A stretch of DNA of 64,000 bases, from the NCBI GenBank assembly GCA_024233875.1, contig JACKPB010000001.1, forward strand, positions 124,001-188,000, given 5' to 3'. The notes under the pieces are model-generated. The model worked only from the letters and a program-made list of their open reading frames with translations. It did not search any database and was not told where the DNA came from. Made by a program: the position numbers and the translations under genes. The DNA is from Leptospiraceae bacterium (GTDB taxonomy: Bacteria; Spirochaetota; Leptospiria; Leptospirales; Leptospiraceae). Positions 34,493 to 43,507 of this stretch are shown here, one piece after another; position 1 is the stretch's first letter, and the number at the start of each line of letters is the position of its first letter.

Positions 34493-35515
34493 ATGATCAA
34501 ATCTATCGAAATCAGTCATGACTATCGTTTTGTTTTTCAATTTTCTGATCTACCCAGGGGATTTGTAGAAAACCTCAGTAAGATTCCGGGATCAGAGTGG
34601 GGAAGTTTTAGAAGGGTACTTTTCATCCCTTTGACACCTGACTCAGTTTGTATGGTCGACACCCTATCATCTGCGGATCTACATTTGAAACGGAAATCTT
34701 TGTTTGTACTTCTGGACAAGGTAGGCAGAGAAAGGAAGAAATCGATACAAACCATATTCTCTTATCGAAATTTTCTAGAAAAGTTTTTTCACCAGTATTC
34801 AGGTCCTCTCCTATCGATCCAGACCAGAGATCTCATGACTTATTTGGAAAATTGGATATCCGAGAAAGATCCAGCCGACTCTACATACAACCTCTGTGTA
34901 AGTAGTTTTCATTTCTTTTTCAGAGAGATCCTGGGTCTTCCGGTTCATCTGGAATTAAGAAAGATTCACAAATCCGCATCTGACCGTGAAATTCTCAGTC
35001 GGGATGAAGTCAGAAAGATTTTGGATTCACCTTCCAATCTCAAACACAGGACCCTCCTTTCCCTTGTGTACAATTCCGGACTTAGGGTAAGCGAAGTTGT
35101 GACGATACGCAGAGAGGATCTGGATCGCAACCGCAAGCTACTTTTTGTAGAGAGTCCACCAGGAACCAGAGTCCTGAATCTCTGTGATCAGGATTGTCTC
35201 TTGCTGGAAGAGTATCTCTCCGGAATTGACAATTCTACCTATCTCTTTCCTGGCCAGGAACCTCTCCGTCCCCTCTCGATTCGGGCCGCCGAGAAGATCT
35301 TTGAATTGGCCAAAAACAGAGCAGGTGTTCGGAAGAATGTCTCCATCCATAGCCTTAGGCATTCCTACGCCTGCCACCTACTTGAAAATGGAATCAATGA
35401 AAAAAAACTTCAGTACTATCTCGGACACAGACACATTCAATCCACTCAGGCCTACAGGAAAGTAGTGCCTATGATCGAAGAGGATACCGGATTCAGGAAG
35501 GTGGGGAACTCTTAA
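34493..35515 (+). CDS. Tyrosine recombinase/integrase, XerC/D-like
   Basis: About 340 aa. The first 65 residues (DYRFVFQFSDLPRGFV ... KIPGSEWGSFRRVLFIPL) resemble the small HARP-like domain before the core of some tyrosine recombinases. Then a SAM-like core-binding domain (about 85-170) and the catalytic domain: Arg198 in NSGLRVSEV, His286-x-x-Arg289 in HSLRHSYACHLL, LGHRH and nucleophile Tyr321 in STQAYRKV. The beta-hairpin lysine block, usually GKGxKxR, reads ESPPGTRVL, so the catalytic lysine is not obvious. GGAAGGTG before ATG 34493 supports this start; an in-frame ATG at 34460 is possible. No attachment sites or prophage genes are nearby. Confidence 0.85.
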   Translation: MIKSIEISHDYRFVFQFSDLPRGFVENLSKIPGSEWGSFRRVLFIPLTPDSVCMVDTLSSADLHLKRKSLFVLLDKVGRERKKSIQTIFSYRNFLEKFFHQYSGPLLSIQTRDLMTYLENWISEKDPADSTYNLCVSSFHFFFREILGLPVHLELRKIHKSASDREILSRDEVRKILDSPSNLKHRTLLSLVYNSGLRVSEVVTIRREDLDRNRKLLFVESPPGTRVLNLCDQDCLLLEEYLSGIDNSTYLFPGQEPLRPLSIRAAEKIFELAKNRAGVRKNVSIHSLRHSYACHLLENGINEKKLQYYLGHRHIQSTQAYRKVVPMIEEDTGFRKVGNS

Positions 35516-35577
35516 GAAGATTTTTTGATTGTAGGTTTGTGGGATATGCATAGAAAAGTAGTAATTCAGGAGAAGCC

Positions 35578-37419
35578 ATGAGATCGTTTGCCTTAGGACT
35601 CTTACTTTTTTGTTTCCCATTTTTTTCTTTTCAGGCCCAGGAAGATGAAGATGTGGAAAAATACTCAATCATAGATTTTGATATCTTGGACACAGCAAAT
35701 CATCATTTCCAAATCACAATTTCCAGTCAGGATGGGGCAGAGTTGTGCTCTCTCCTGAAAGGCACAACAGATAGAGAAATGAAAATCCGAATTGGTGGTA
35801 TAGATACAGAAGTGTTCCGTAGCACCGTTCGGAGAAGAAATGATGACAATACCTATAAAGCAATCATTTCATCCTATGAATCCATTCCCACATCGATCAA
35901 AAACAAAGTCACTCTCTTCATTCAGGAGGATGGGAAGCGAAAGTTTTTAGATGATTTTGAATTTTCCTATTCAGGAAAATCCAAGAATGATGAACAGCCA
36001 ATCATTGATCGACTCAAACCTTCCGGAGGGGCAGCAGGGGATACCCTGGTGATCTTAGGAAAGAACTTTGGAAATGACATAGATAAGATCAAGATCTATC
36101 TCTATGACATCAGTCAAAATCACATCCCTATGCTGGATGATGATGGGTACGTATTTCATATAGATGAATCCAATTACATTCAAAATGATTGTGACATGGA
36201 AATTCCTGAGAATGATAGCACTCCTTTTGAATACAAACGTGAGATGGGATCGATTGTTCCTTTAAGCCTTTCGAGTCTGGAGAATGGACTTCAAGAAGTA
36301 AGATTTTCAGTTCCATCCGAACTCCGGCTCAAAGCTGAAGAAGATTTGATTCGGGTGAAAATAAAAATGAGAATGTATGTAAATGGTCGTGGATCTGATA
36401 TGAAGACCATTACAATACTTAGGGATGATTGGAACTTCAAAGTGCTCTCTTTTACACTCTTGGTGTCTTTACTGGGATGGGTGATTGTTGCTCTTCTTCT
36501 GAAACGATGGGATTTTTTCCAATTCATTCTCCTGGACAAGACTACAAATACTTATAGTCTTTCCAAATTTCAGGCTCTCGCCTGGACTGGAATTCTCGTT
36601 GCCAGTTATTTTTATGTCTCACTTTGTTCGGGATTGATTTTGAGAACAGGCGAAATTCCCGATTTCAATCCATCTCTTCTGGCACTCATGGGGATTTCCT
36701 ATAGTGGAATGCTTTCAGCTTCTTTTTTGGGAAAAAAGAATCCTGAAAATAGCCGTAGAGAAAACCCGCCTCAGTTCAGGGATTTAATTGTTTCGAATGG
36801 AGAGGTGGACATGGGTAAGGTTCAGCTTTTTGTGTTCACTCTTGTCACAATTATTGTGTACATTTACAATCTGTATCTGAGCAATGCTCTCAATGGTTTG
36901 CCGGACATACCCCCAACCTTACATGGATTGCTCATGACATCTCAGACGGGGTACATCACCGGAAAAATCTTAAAGAACAAAATAGCCATCAATAAAGTGG
37001 TTCCTTCTAAAGTGACAGTTCAAAAAGGCCACACCTTCGAAATCGAGATGATCGGAAGTGGATTCACCCCGGGAACCAAGGTTATGCTAGAGGATTCCAG
37101 TTCCCGTCCGGTGACCGCGAATATTGAGAACAATACAAATATGTATTGTTCCCTGCCTATGGATGTTACTCCGGGTATCAAAAATTTAATGGTGATCCCT
37201 CCTGAAGGATCAAGTATCATCATAGATCGTGCATTTGAATTGATTCAAAAGGAGCCGGAACCGGGAGATTCAGAGGTTACAGTAGCAGAACAGGAGTTCC
37301 TACAGAGATCTCTGGAAGAAGCCAACTCTGAAGATCAGGAAAGCTCGGAATCGGAGGATTTGAGTACTAAGGATTCAAATAAAAAATCCTCCCGTAAAAA
37401 GCCGAAACCGAAAGGATAA
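35578..37419 (+). CDS. IPT/TIG-domain membrane protein
   Basis: 613 aa, function unknown. Signal peptide, beta-rich domain (about 25-130), IPT/TIG domain (about 142-235; IDRLKPSGGAAGDTLVILGKNFG), then four membrane helices (about 287-306, 330-355, 365-385, 418-440), a second TIG-type domain (about 480-560; VTVQKGHTFEIEMIGSGFTPGT) and an acidic-serine then lysine-rich tail (570-613). The stretch SLSKFQALAWTGILVASYFY followed by PSLLALMGISYSGML is a repeated feature in bacterial membrane proteins of unknown role. Monocistronic by position: 62 bp after the recombinase and 100 bp before the next gene. Confidence 0.75.
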   Translation: MRSFALGLLLFCFPFFSFQAQEDEDVEKYSIIDFDILDTANHHFQITISSQDGAELCSLLKGTTDREMKIRIGGIDTEVFRSTVRRRNDDNTYKAIISSYESIPTSIKNKVTLFIQEDGKRKFLDDFEFSYSGKSKNDEQPIIDRLKPSGGAAGDTLVILGKNFGNDIDKIKIYLYDISQNHIPMLDDDGYVFHIDESNYIQNDCDMEIPENDSTPFEYKREMGSIVPLSLSSLENGLQEVRFSVPSELRLKAEEDLIRVKIKMRMYVNGRGSDMKTITILRDDWNFKVLSFTLLVSLLGWVIVALLLKRWDFFQFILLDKTTNTYSLSKFQALAWTGILVASYFYVSLCSGLILRTGEIPDFNPSLLALMGISYSGMLSASFLGKKNPENSRRENPPQFRDLIVSNGEVDMGKVQLFVFTLVTIIVYIYNLYLSNALNGLPDIPPTLHGLLMTSQTGYITGKILKNKIAINKVVPSKVTVQKGHTFEIEMIGSGFTPGTKVMLEDSSSRPVTANIENNTNMYCSLPMDVTPGIKNLMVIPPEGSSIIIDRAFELIQKEPEPGDSEVTVAEQEFLQRSLEEANSEDQESSESEDLSTKDSNKKSSRKKPKPKG

Positions 37420-37522
37420 GATTTTTGAAATTAAGAATTTTGTCCTTTAGAATTGCCTTGACAAAGAGTCTCTCTTTACTCCAATGTAGAACTATTAAAT
37501 ATTTCTAACCAGGGTGAATTCT

Positions 37523-38164
37523 TTGCGGACTCTTTTTCTTTTTATTATTTCATTTTCTATATTTTTTGCTTCTACTCTCACAGCTGAGGTATCTAAGGAT
37601 CCTCTCTCTGCCTCCATTGATGAGTACTATGCTTCGGAAAGAAGTCACGGTGCTTGGTATATGGGTGGGGGTGCATTTTCTTTAGTTTCAGGGATTTCAC
37701 TATCATCAAATTCCGGTGACTATCAGAAAGGAATGGGGACTGTTTTTCTCGGTGCAGGATTGTATCAGGGCATATCCGGGTACTTCATGTATTCAGATGC
37801 TCCTAAGAAGGCAGCCGAAACAAAAAATAAGGTCGCAGCCGGGAGAAAGAAATTCAAAGAAGAAGAACTGGATCGTCTCTACAACATTCGCCAGAGTTTT
37901 GGTATTCATAAGTCTGTGGAGTTGGGAGCTATAGGTTTGGGACTACTTGCAAATTACATGGGAAGCCAACAGGACAATCAAAGGCTTTCCGGAATGGGTG
38001 CAGGTTTGGTGGCTCAGGGTTTGATTATGGTCCTACTGGATGCCATAGGTGAAAGGAGATTGGATAAGTACGGTGATGCGATTTACAATATCCAGGTTAC
38101 TTATCGGAACCCAACACCCAGTATGGAAGGACTCTATGGTCTTTCTTATTCATTTCGATTCTAA
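37523..38164 (+). CDS. Hypothetical exported/membrane protein
   Basis: About 213 aa. TTG at 37523 is chosen because AGGGTG stands at the normal distance; a GTG at 37514 lies inside that ribosome site. Signal peptide LFLFIISFSIFFASTLTAE, then two glycine-rich hydrophobic hairpins (MGGGAFSLVSGISLSS, GLYQGISGYFMYS and again GAIGLGLLANYMGS, GAGLVAQGLIMVLLDA) around a charged helical stretch. The C-terminus ends in SYSFRF, compatible with an outer-membrane protein. The two halves look like a duplication. Its last four bases overlap the converging pbpC gene. No family is recognised. Confidence 0.65.
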   Translation: MRTLFLFIISFSIFFASTLTAEVSKDPLSASIDEYYASERSHGAWYMGGGAFSLVSGISLSSNSGDYQKGMGTVFLGAGLYQGISGYFMYSDAPKKAAETKNKVAAGRKKFKEEELDRLYNIRQSFGIHKSVELGAIGLGLLANYMGSQQDNQRLSGMGAGLVAQGLIMVLLDAIGERRLDKYGDAIYNIQVTYRNPTPSMEGLYGLSYSFRF

Positions 38165-40251
38165 CGTACCCGAAAGTAAAGTTTATCCACTAGTTCACCC
38201 TCCCGGGTAACCAATTCCAATTGATGTTTTCCCGGGGTAGGTTTCCAGAACCTGACTTTTTCTGCATTTTCTAAAAGCATTCCATCAATTTTCCAGAAGA
38301 GATCGCTATCCTTCGCTCTGGACTCCAAGAAGATTTTTTGCTTGGATTCCGGCATATCCGGATCAATTGCAAAAATGGAATCTCTTACCGGAGAGAGGAT
38401 GCCATTGATTTCTGATTCATTGATTTCAGGAAGAAAGTAGGGATCAGTTCCTTCCAGAAAGAATTCTTTTTGAGAAACCTTCCCATTTTTAGATAAAATT
38501 TCTTTCTCTACCACTCCTTCCGGCATCTTCCACTCTGAAGAAGGGTATCTCTTGTGAAGGAAGGAGATTAGATCCGACCAGATAGGTGCGGCACCTGTGA
38601 TTCCACTCACATTCCACATGGGATCCCCTTTGAAGTTGCCTACCCAAACCCCCACTGTCACCTCAGTCGTGTAGCCCAGGCACCAATTGTCCCTCATGTC
38701 CTTGCTTGTCCCTGTCTTGACCGCGACCGGAAATCTTTTGGCAAGTGGGTTTTCTAACCCGAAGGTGAGAGCACGGTTTTCCCTATCAGATAGAATTTTT
38801 GTGATCAGAAAACTGGTTCCCTGTGAAAAGACCCTGGACTTTGTAGGAACTACTTCGTCAGTGTATCTGATTTGAGAAAATTCTCCCTTATTTGCGAGTG
38901 TTCTGAAAGCATTGGTTAGGTCGAGGAGAGTCGTGTCCAAAGAACCGAGGGCTATTGAGAGTCCATAGTGTTCGGAATCTCTAAGATTTCCAAAGCCTAG
39001 ATTTTCCAAAGTTTGGTTGAATTCATCAATTCCTACCATATCCAAAAGTCGAACCGCCGGGACATTGAGGGAAGATGCGAGTGCTATTTTGGCCTGAACC
39101 ATTCCATGAAAATGGTTCTCGTAGTTCGAGGGACTGTAGATTCCGGTTCCCACCTGGATCTCGACAGGAGAATCCTCCAGGAGACTGATAGGTGTGATGA
39201 TTTTTTTTTCAATAGCCAGTGCATAGAGAAAGGGTTTCAGAGTGGAACCGGCCTGTCTTTTGGAAAGAACCCCATCAATAAGGGGAGAGTCAGAAAGTGA
39301 ACCACTGCTTCCGACATAAGCAAGAACATCTCCCGTTTTATTGTCCAGGACGAGGACGGCGGCATCCTTTACGTTTTTCTTTTTGAGAGTGGTAAGATGC
39401 TTTCGGATGCTCTCGGAAGCAAAGATTTGGATATCTCTATCCAGAGTAGAATGGATGGATTTTGTCTCTCCCTTAGTGAAGAGTCTGTGAGCCAGATGTC
39501 CGGCATGTGAAAACTTTGGTTCGATATGGTAGGGCTTTGAAAGTTTTGCAAGTATGAAGTATTTGAGTTCATCACAGCTTTCTTTAGATTGAAGAAGTTC
39601 ACCTAAATGACAGGCACGTTTTACAACCCGATCCGGGCTGGCTGATGGAATTTTGATAAGAGAAGCCAATAGAATGGATTCTTTCTCATTCAATCCATGG
39701 GGTGACTTTCCGAAGATTCCCTTACTCGCTGAGTGAATTCCAACGAGTTCCCCCCGAAAACTCACCAGATTCAAATAAGCTTCTAAAATTTCTTCTTTAG
39801 TCCATTCCGTTTCCATGGATCTGGCATTTAGAATTTGTTTCCATTTTTGCCAGAAGGTCTTTCTTCCTCCCGTACTCTGAAGTTCATTTTTGATCAGTGG
39901 CACTACCTGCATGGTGATGGTACTAGCTCCACGAATTGGTTTGGAAGAGAGAAAGCGGATGAGTCCCGAACCGAGAGCATACCAATCCACTCCTGAATGT
40001 TGATAAAATCTTTTGTCCTCCGCAACCACTACTGCTTCCAACAAATGAGAAGAAACATCTTTTAAGGGAATCCAATCCAATCGCCTTTCCTCTTCTCTGG
40101 TTCTCATTTCATGGAGGACCTTTCCATTCCTATCCAGGAGGACAGATTCGGAAGTTTCCAAACTCTCCCTTACTTCTTGAAAACTCGGGAATTCTCCTGG
40201 AAGTAGGGGAATTACGGCTAAGAAGCCCAGAACAAATAGAAGAACTTTCAT
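38161..40251 (-). CDS. pbpC: Penicillin-binding protein 1C, bifunctional
   Basis: 696-aa class A PBP of the PBP1C type, building peptidoglycan outside the inner membrane. Signal anchor at the N-terminus. Transglycosylase GT51 domain (about 45-220) with AEDKRFYQHSGVDW and GASTITMQVV; transpeptidase (about 285-570) with Ser336 in AGSTLKPF, SLNVPA and KTGTSKDMRDNWCLGYT; C-terminal PBP1C domain (about 600-696) with the typical RAKDSDLFWKIDG and HQLELVTREGE segments. No alpha-2-macroglobulin gene (usual partner yfhM) is adjacent. The gene converges on the preceding small gene with a 4-bp overlap. Confidence 0.93.
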   Translation of the reverse strand: MKVLLFVLGFLAVIPLLPGEFPSFQEVRESLETSESVLLDRNGKVLHEMRTREEERRLDWIPLKDVSSHLLEAVVVAEDKRFYQHSGVDWYALGSGLIRFLSSKPIRGASTITMQVVPLIKNELQSTGGRKTFWQKWKQILNARSMETEWTKEEILEAYLNLVSFRGELVGIHSASKGIFGKSPHGLNEKESILLASLIKIPSASPDRVVKRACHLGELLQSKESCDELKYFILAKLSKPYHIEPKFSHAGHLAHRLFTKGETKSIHSTLDRDIQIFASESIRKHLTTLKKKNVKDAAVLVLDNKTGDVLAYVGSSGSLSDSPLIDGVLSKRQAGSTLKPFLYALAIEKKIITPISLLEDSPVEIQVGTGIYSPSNYENHFHGMVQAKIALASSLNVPAVRLLDMVGIDEFNQTLENLGFGNLRDSEHYGLSIALGSLDTTLLDLTNAFRTLANKGEFSQIRYTDEVVPTKSRVFSQGTSFLITKILSDRENRALTFGLENPLAKRFPVAVKTGTSKDMRDNWCLGYTTEVTVGVWVGNFKGDPMWNVSGITGAAPIWSDLISFLHKRYPSSEWKMPEGVVEKEILSKNGKVSQKEFFLEGTDPYFLPEINESEINGILSPVRDSIFAIDPDMPESKQKIFLESRAKDSDLFWKIDGMLLENAEKVRFWKPTPGKHQLELVTREGELVDKLYFRVR

Positions 40252-40377
40252 AAGTTTACTAAAAAATCTAGAAGGGAACTGTCAATAGGATTGAAAATCT
40301 TGAGTAAAATACAAAAGTAAGTAGTTTGTAATAATTTTGTAACAAAAACTCGAATAAATAGTATCGGGTACATAAAA

Positions 40378-41502
40378 ATGCAATTCTCAAATGAAACTAC
40401 AACCAATTCTCAGTCGGTCCAAAACCTGATTTATTATATGGTCATTGGATTTATAGGCGTTTTGATCACAGTCCTTTACAATAATGGGTTTTCTAATTAT
40501 ATCCTGGGGTGGATCGCTTTTTCAATCGCTGCCTATTCAGTCGCTGGAAATGATGCGATTCAGACGATTGGAACATTTATCGAAAGTAAAAAAGAGTCCA
40601 AATTACTTCCGAAAATTTTGATTTTCTGCGGTCTCCTCTTCCTTGTTTCTCTGTATGGGTGGTTTGTCGATGATGGAGAAATCCATTTTCACAGATTGGA
40701 TAAATTTCCTTCCCCTGATAAGTACAATCTCATTCAACTTTTGGCTCCATTAGTTCTCGTAGTGATTACTAGAATGAAAGCTCCTATCTCGACTACCTTC
40801 CTAATTCTCGGACTATTTGGTGGTAGAAATATAGATAAGATGCTAACAAAGTCTTTTTTAGGGTATGGAATCGCTTTCCTATCTGCTCTTCTGATCTGGG
40901 GCTTACATTCTTACTTCAAAAAAGAAGAATATGAAGAAAACATTGAAAACAAAGCATCAGATGAATTTTGGGGAAAGCTTCAATGGGCGTCTACTTCACT
41001 TCTCTGGGTTTCCTGGTTGCTTCAGGACACTGCCAACATAGCGGTCTATCTTCCCAGAAAGCTTTCTATCTTTGAAGCAATCATGGCACTCTCGATCATT
41101 GCAGGTGCACTTTCATTTATCTTGTATACCAATGGTGGTGCGATTCAGGAAATCGTCAGTGAAAAGTCCGATATCAACTCTGCGAAAGCCGCAACCATTC
41201 TGGACATTGTTTATGCTGCAGTTCTAATTGTATTTCAGCAGATTAGCAAGATGCCTATGTCTACCACCTGGGTCTTTTTGGGACTATTGGCAGGTCGTGA
41301 AATCATCATCCACATGGTAACCAAGAGAGATCGTCCTTATCTGGAAACATTCCGTCAGGTTGGAAAAGATGTAATGCTTGCTTCTCTCGGTATCACAATC
41401 AGTATTTCCTTTTTCATTCTTTCTACATATATTTACTCCGGTGAATTGCTTGGTTTGGATACAATCTTAAATCTGTCCAAATACCTGAGTATTGCTCAGT
41501 AA
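40378..41502 (+). CDS. PiT-family inorganic phosphate transporter-like protein
   Basis: 374-aa membrane protein with about 10 helices in two homologous halves. Each half keeps degenerate PiT/PHO4 signatures: AGNDAIQTIGTFIES with RMKAPISTTFLILGLFGGR, and QDTANIAVYLPR with KMPMSTTWVFLGLLAGRE. Members of the family carry phosphate with H+ or Na+. This variant is a diverged subgroup, so the transported ion is not certain. Monocistronic between the divergent pbpC and a terminator at 41511-41556. The ATG has only a weak purine-rich stretch upstream. Confidence 0.8.
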   Translation: MQFSNETTTNSQSVQNLIYYMVIGFIGVLITVLYNNGFSNYILGWIAFSIAAYSVAGNDAIQTIGTFIESKKESKLLPKILIFCGLLFLVSLYGWFVDDGEIHFHRLDKFPSPDKYNLIQLLAPLVLVVITRMKAPISTTFLILGLFGGRNIDKMLTKSFLGYGIAFLSALLIWGLHSYFKKEEYEENIENKASDEFWGKLQWASTSLLWVSWLLQDTANIAVYLPRKLSIFEAIMALSIIAGALSFILYTNGGAIQEIVSEKSDINSAKAATILDIVYAAVLIVFQQISKMPMSTTWVFLGLLAGREIIIHMVTKRDRPYLETFRQVGKDVMLASLGITISISFFILSTYIYSGELLGLDTILNLSKYLSIAQ

Positions 41503-41510
41503 TTGCCCTC

Positions 41511-41556
41511 AAAGGAGAAGGACTGATTGGCATTCAACAGAACTTCTCCTTTTTTA
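41511..41556. terminator. Bidirectional intrinsic terminator
   Basis: A 10-bp perfect stem AAAGGAGAAG (41511-41520) and CTTCTCCTTT (41543-41552) with a 22-nt loop and a T-run through 41555. It lies between the converging PiT-like and aminotransferase genes; the A-run on the other side gives a weaker signal for the minus strand. Confidence 0.8.
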
Positions 41557-41561
41557 TGTAC

Positions 41562-42725
41562 TCAGAGTTTCTGATTGAAAAGATTTTTGATCTTTACTAT
41601 CGAAGATTGAAGATCTTCTTCATTTGAGAGAAGAGAGATCACAAAAAATTTCTCCTTAAATCCAAAAAACTCACCCGGATAAAGATAAATATCTTCATGG
41701 TACAATAGAAATTCTGCAAGTCTTTCTGTTGAAAATCCTGTTTCCACCTTCAATGGAATGTACCACCCGAAATCAGGAAAGAAGGGACGTATCGATTCAT
41801 CCTTCAATTCATTTCGCAATCGGTCCAGATTTGTTTGCAAACGGTTTCGAATTCTGCTTTGAATGGCTTCCCTAAACTGAAAGAGTTGGCTGCCCGCTAA
41901 CTGAATCGGATAGGATACATTCAGATAAGTATCGAGGATATGTTCCATGCGATCAAGGACAGATTTGTCTTTCTTCTCTTTCCATTTGATATAAAACCAG
42001 CCAAGTTTCCAGCCCGGAAGCCCGAATTTTTTGGAAATACCATTTAGATAAATTGAATTTACATCCCATTCTTCGGGATAGGATTTGTTCGTATGATTGT
42101 AATCGGAGAACACTTCATCCAAAACTATGAGGATTCCATGCTTTTCCAGAAGCATCTCAACTTCTCTTTTGTTATCAGGATTCAGAGTCATTCCTGTGGG
42201 GTTATTTGGTTGGACGAGAAAGAATAGCTTTGTCTTAGAAGTGATTGCCTTTTCCAGAGAGGGAATGTTTATTCTCCAGAAAGATTTGATACCGGGCTGA
42301 AATTCCATATCCAATTTTTTGACCCGGATAGATTCCCAGTTGAGCAATTCTTCAAATAGTGGATAGCCCGGAGAAAGGAGTATGGCTTCATCTCCCGGAT
42401 TTGTAAATAGTTTGATGAGAACGCTAATAGATTCTGAGGTACCCGAAGTTAGAAAGATCGAATCAGGCTCCACAGATCTTCCATGGCTATGGTAATCCAA
42501 AAGAATGCTATGGAGTAAATTGGATTCTCCCTTTGGATCGGGGAAATATTCTTCTGTAATCGGGATCTTTGGAAGGTATTCCCGGAAATCCAGTCCACCT
42601 CTGTAGGGGGAAGATATGGTTAGATCAATGATTTTCTGATGATTTCTTTTTTTGGATTTCAGGATTCTGGAAAGTTCATTCTCTTCTGCCGGGAAGGAAA
42701 ATTTATCAGGAACCGGCCAATTCAT
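41562..42725 (-). CDS. Class I/II pyridoxal-phosphate aminotransferase
   Basis: 387-aa fold-type I PLP enzyme. It shows LTSGTSESISVLIKLF (phosphate cup), the Asn-Pro pair in VQPNNPTGM, LDEVFSDY (Asp that contacts the pyridine N and the Tyr), SKKFGLPGWKLGW (Schiff-base lysine) and a C-terminal region with SRNR-like arginines. AspC/AlaA-like by pattern; the amino donor cannot be read. ATG overlaps the ankyrin gene stop (ATGA), but nothing links the two functions. The terminator at 41511 lies just beyond the stop. Confidence 0.9.
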   Translation of the reverse strand: MNWPVPDKFSFPAEENELSRILKSKKRNHQKIIDLTISSPYRGGLDFREYLPKIPITEEYFPDPKGESNLLHSILLDYHSHGRSVEPDSIFLTSGTSESISVLIKLFTNPGDEAILLSPGYPLFEELLNWESIRVKKLDMEFQPGIKSFWRINIPSLEKAITSKTKLFFLVQPNNPTGMTLNPDNKREVEMLLEKHGILIVLDEVFSDYNHTNKSYPEEWDVNSIYLNGISKKFGLPGWKLGWFYIKWKEKKDKSVLDRMEHILDTYLNVSYPIQLAGSQLFQFREAIQSRIRNRLQTNLDRLRNELKDESIRPFFPDFGWYIPLKVETGFSTERLAEFLLYHEDIYLYPGEFFGFKEKFFVISLLSNEEDLQSSIVKIKNLFNQKL

Positions 42726-43462
42726 TTCAATCGGGATTGAATGAGCTGAATCAGCTCCTTGTCTCCATTGGCCTGCGAAAGTGTAAAGGCAGTTTCTCCA
42801 TAATTCGATACTTCCCGAAGCGATGCACCCTGTTCGATCAAAAGTTTGGCTTCGTCATTTTTCCTGTTCATGATAAAAACCATAAGGCCTGTTCTTCCAT
42901 CAGCATCTTTGGTATTTAAATTTATCTTTTTTTCAAGCATCCATTTTAAGAAACTCATGGACTTTTGAGAGTTGGCAAGGATATGAATGGGGCATTTTTT
43001 TTCTAGATGGTAGATCGGGAGTTCAAGATCTGAAGGAAGGTCGATGAGTTTTCCGGCAATTTCCACATTTCCATTTTCCACGGCTCTATGCAAAGGTAGG
43101 TATCCTTTCGAATTTCTGAGTTTTTTGTCAGCTCCGGATTTCAAAAGGAGGTCAACAGCAGATGATTGATTGTTGGCAACTGCTCTCATCAAGGCTGTAT
43201 CCCCCGAACTATTTCTCAGGTCGAGATACGCATTGAGGGAAATTAGATATTCCAGAGTTGGAATCTGTCCTGATTCAGCAGCTGTCATCAGAGGAGTCCA
43301 TCCCTTCTCTGTTTGAAAGTTTGGGTGACCCGTTGTGTCAGTCTTTTCTTTTAAATAAGAAAGATCTCCTTCATAAGCAGCTTCGGCAACTCTATCTTCA
43401 AGAGAAGAACATTGAATGAGAAAAATGGTTAAGATCGGAATACAAATATAAATTTTTTTCAT
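42722..43462 (-). CDS. Ankyrin-repeat lipoprotein
   Basis: About 246 aa from the internal ATG, which gives a clean lipoprotein signal, KKIYICIPILTIFLIQC (Cys about 18). Six or so ankyrin repeats follow (for example GWTPLMTAAESGQIPTLEYL, GDTALMRAVANNQSSAVDLL, GYLPLHRAVENGNVEIAGKL, GRTGLMVFIMNRKNDEAKLL, GETAFTLSQANGDKELIQLI). It probably sits on a membrane facing the periplasm and binds a protein partner. An ATG at 43507 directly after the previous stop gives a longer form with 15 extra residues; neither has a strong ribosome site. The stop overlaps the aminotransferase start. Confidence 0.85.
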   Translation of the reverse strand: MKKIYICIPILTIFLIQCSSLEDRVAEAAYEGDLSYLKEKTDTTGHPNFQTEKGWTPLMTAAESGQIPTLEYLISLNAYLDLRNSSGDTALMRAVANNQSSAVDLLLKSGADKKLRNSKGYLPLHRAVENGNVEIAGKLIDLPSDLELPIYHLEKKCPIHILANSQKSMSFLKWMLEKKINLNTKDADGRTGLMVFIMNRKNDEAKLLIEQGASLREVSNYGETAFTLSQANGDKELIQLIQSRLK

Positions 43463-43507
43463 AGATTGGATTGAATAGGAGAAGGGAAGAATCCCTTCTC
43501 TTTTCAT

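Noticed and set aside
37457..37490. TTGACA as promoter of the 37523 gene
   Set aside because: No matching -10 hexamer at 16-18 bp spacing could be found.
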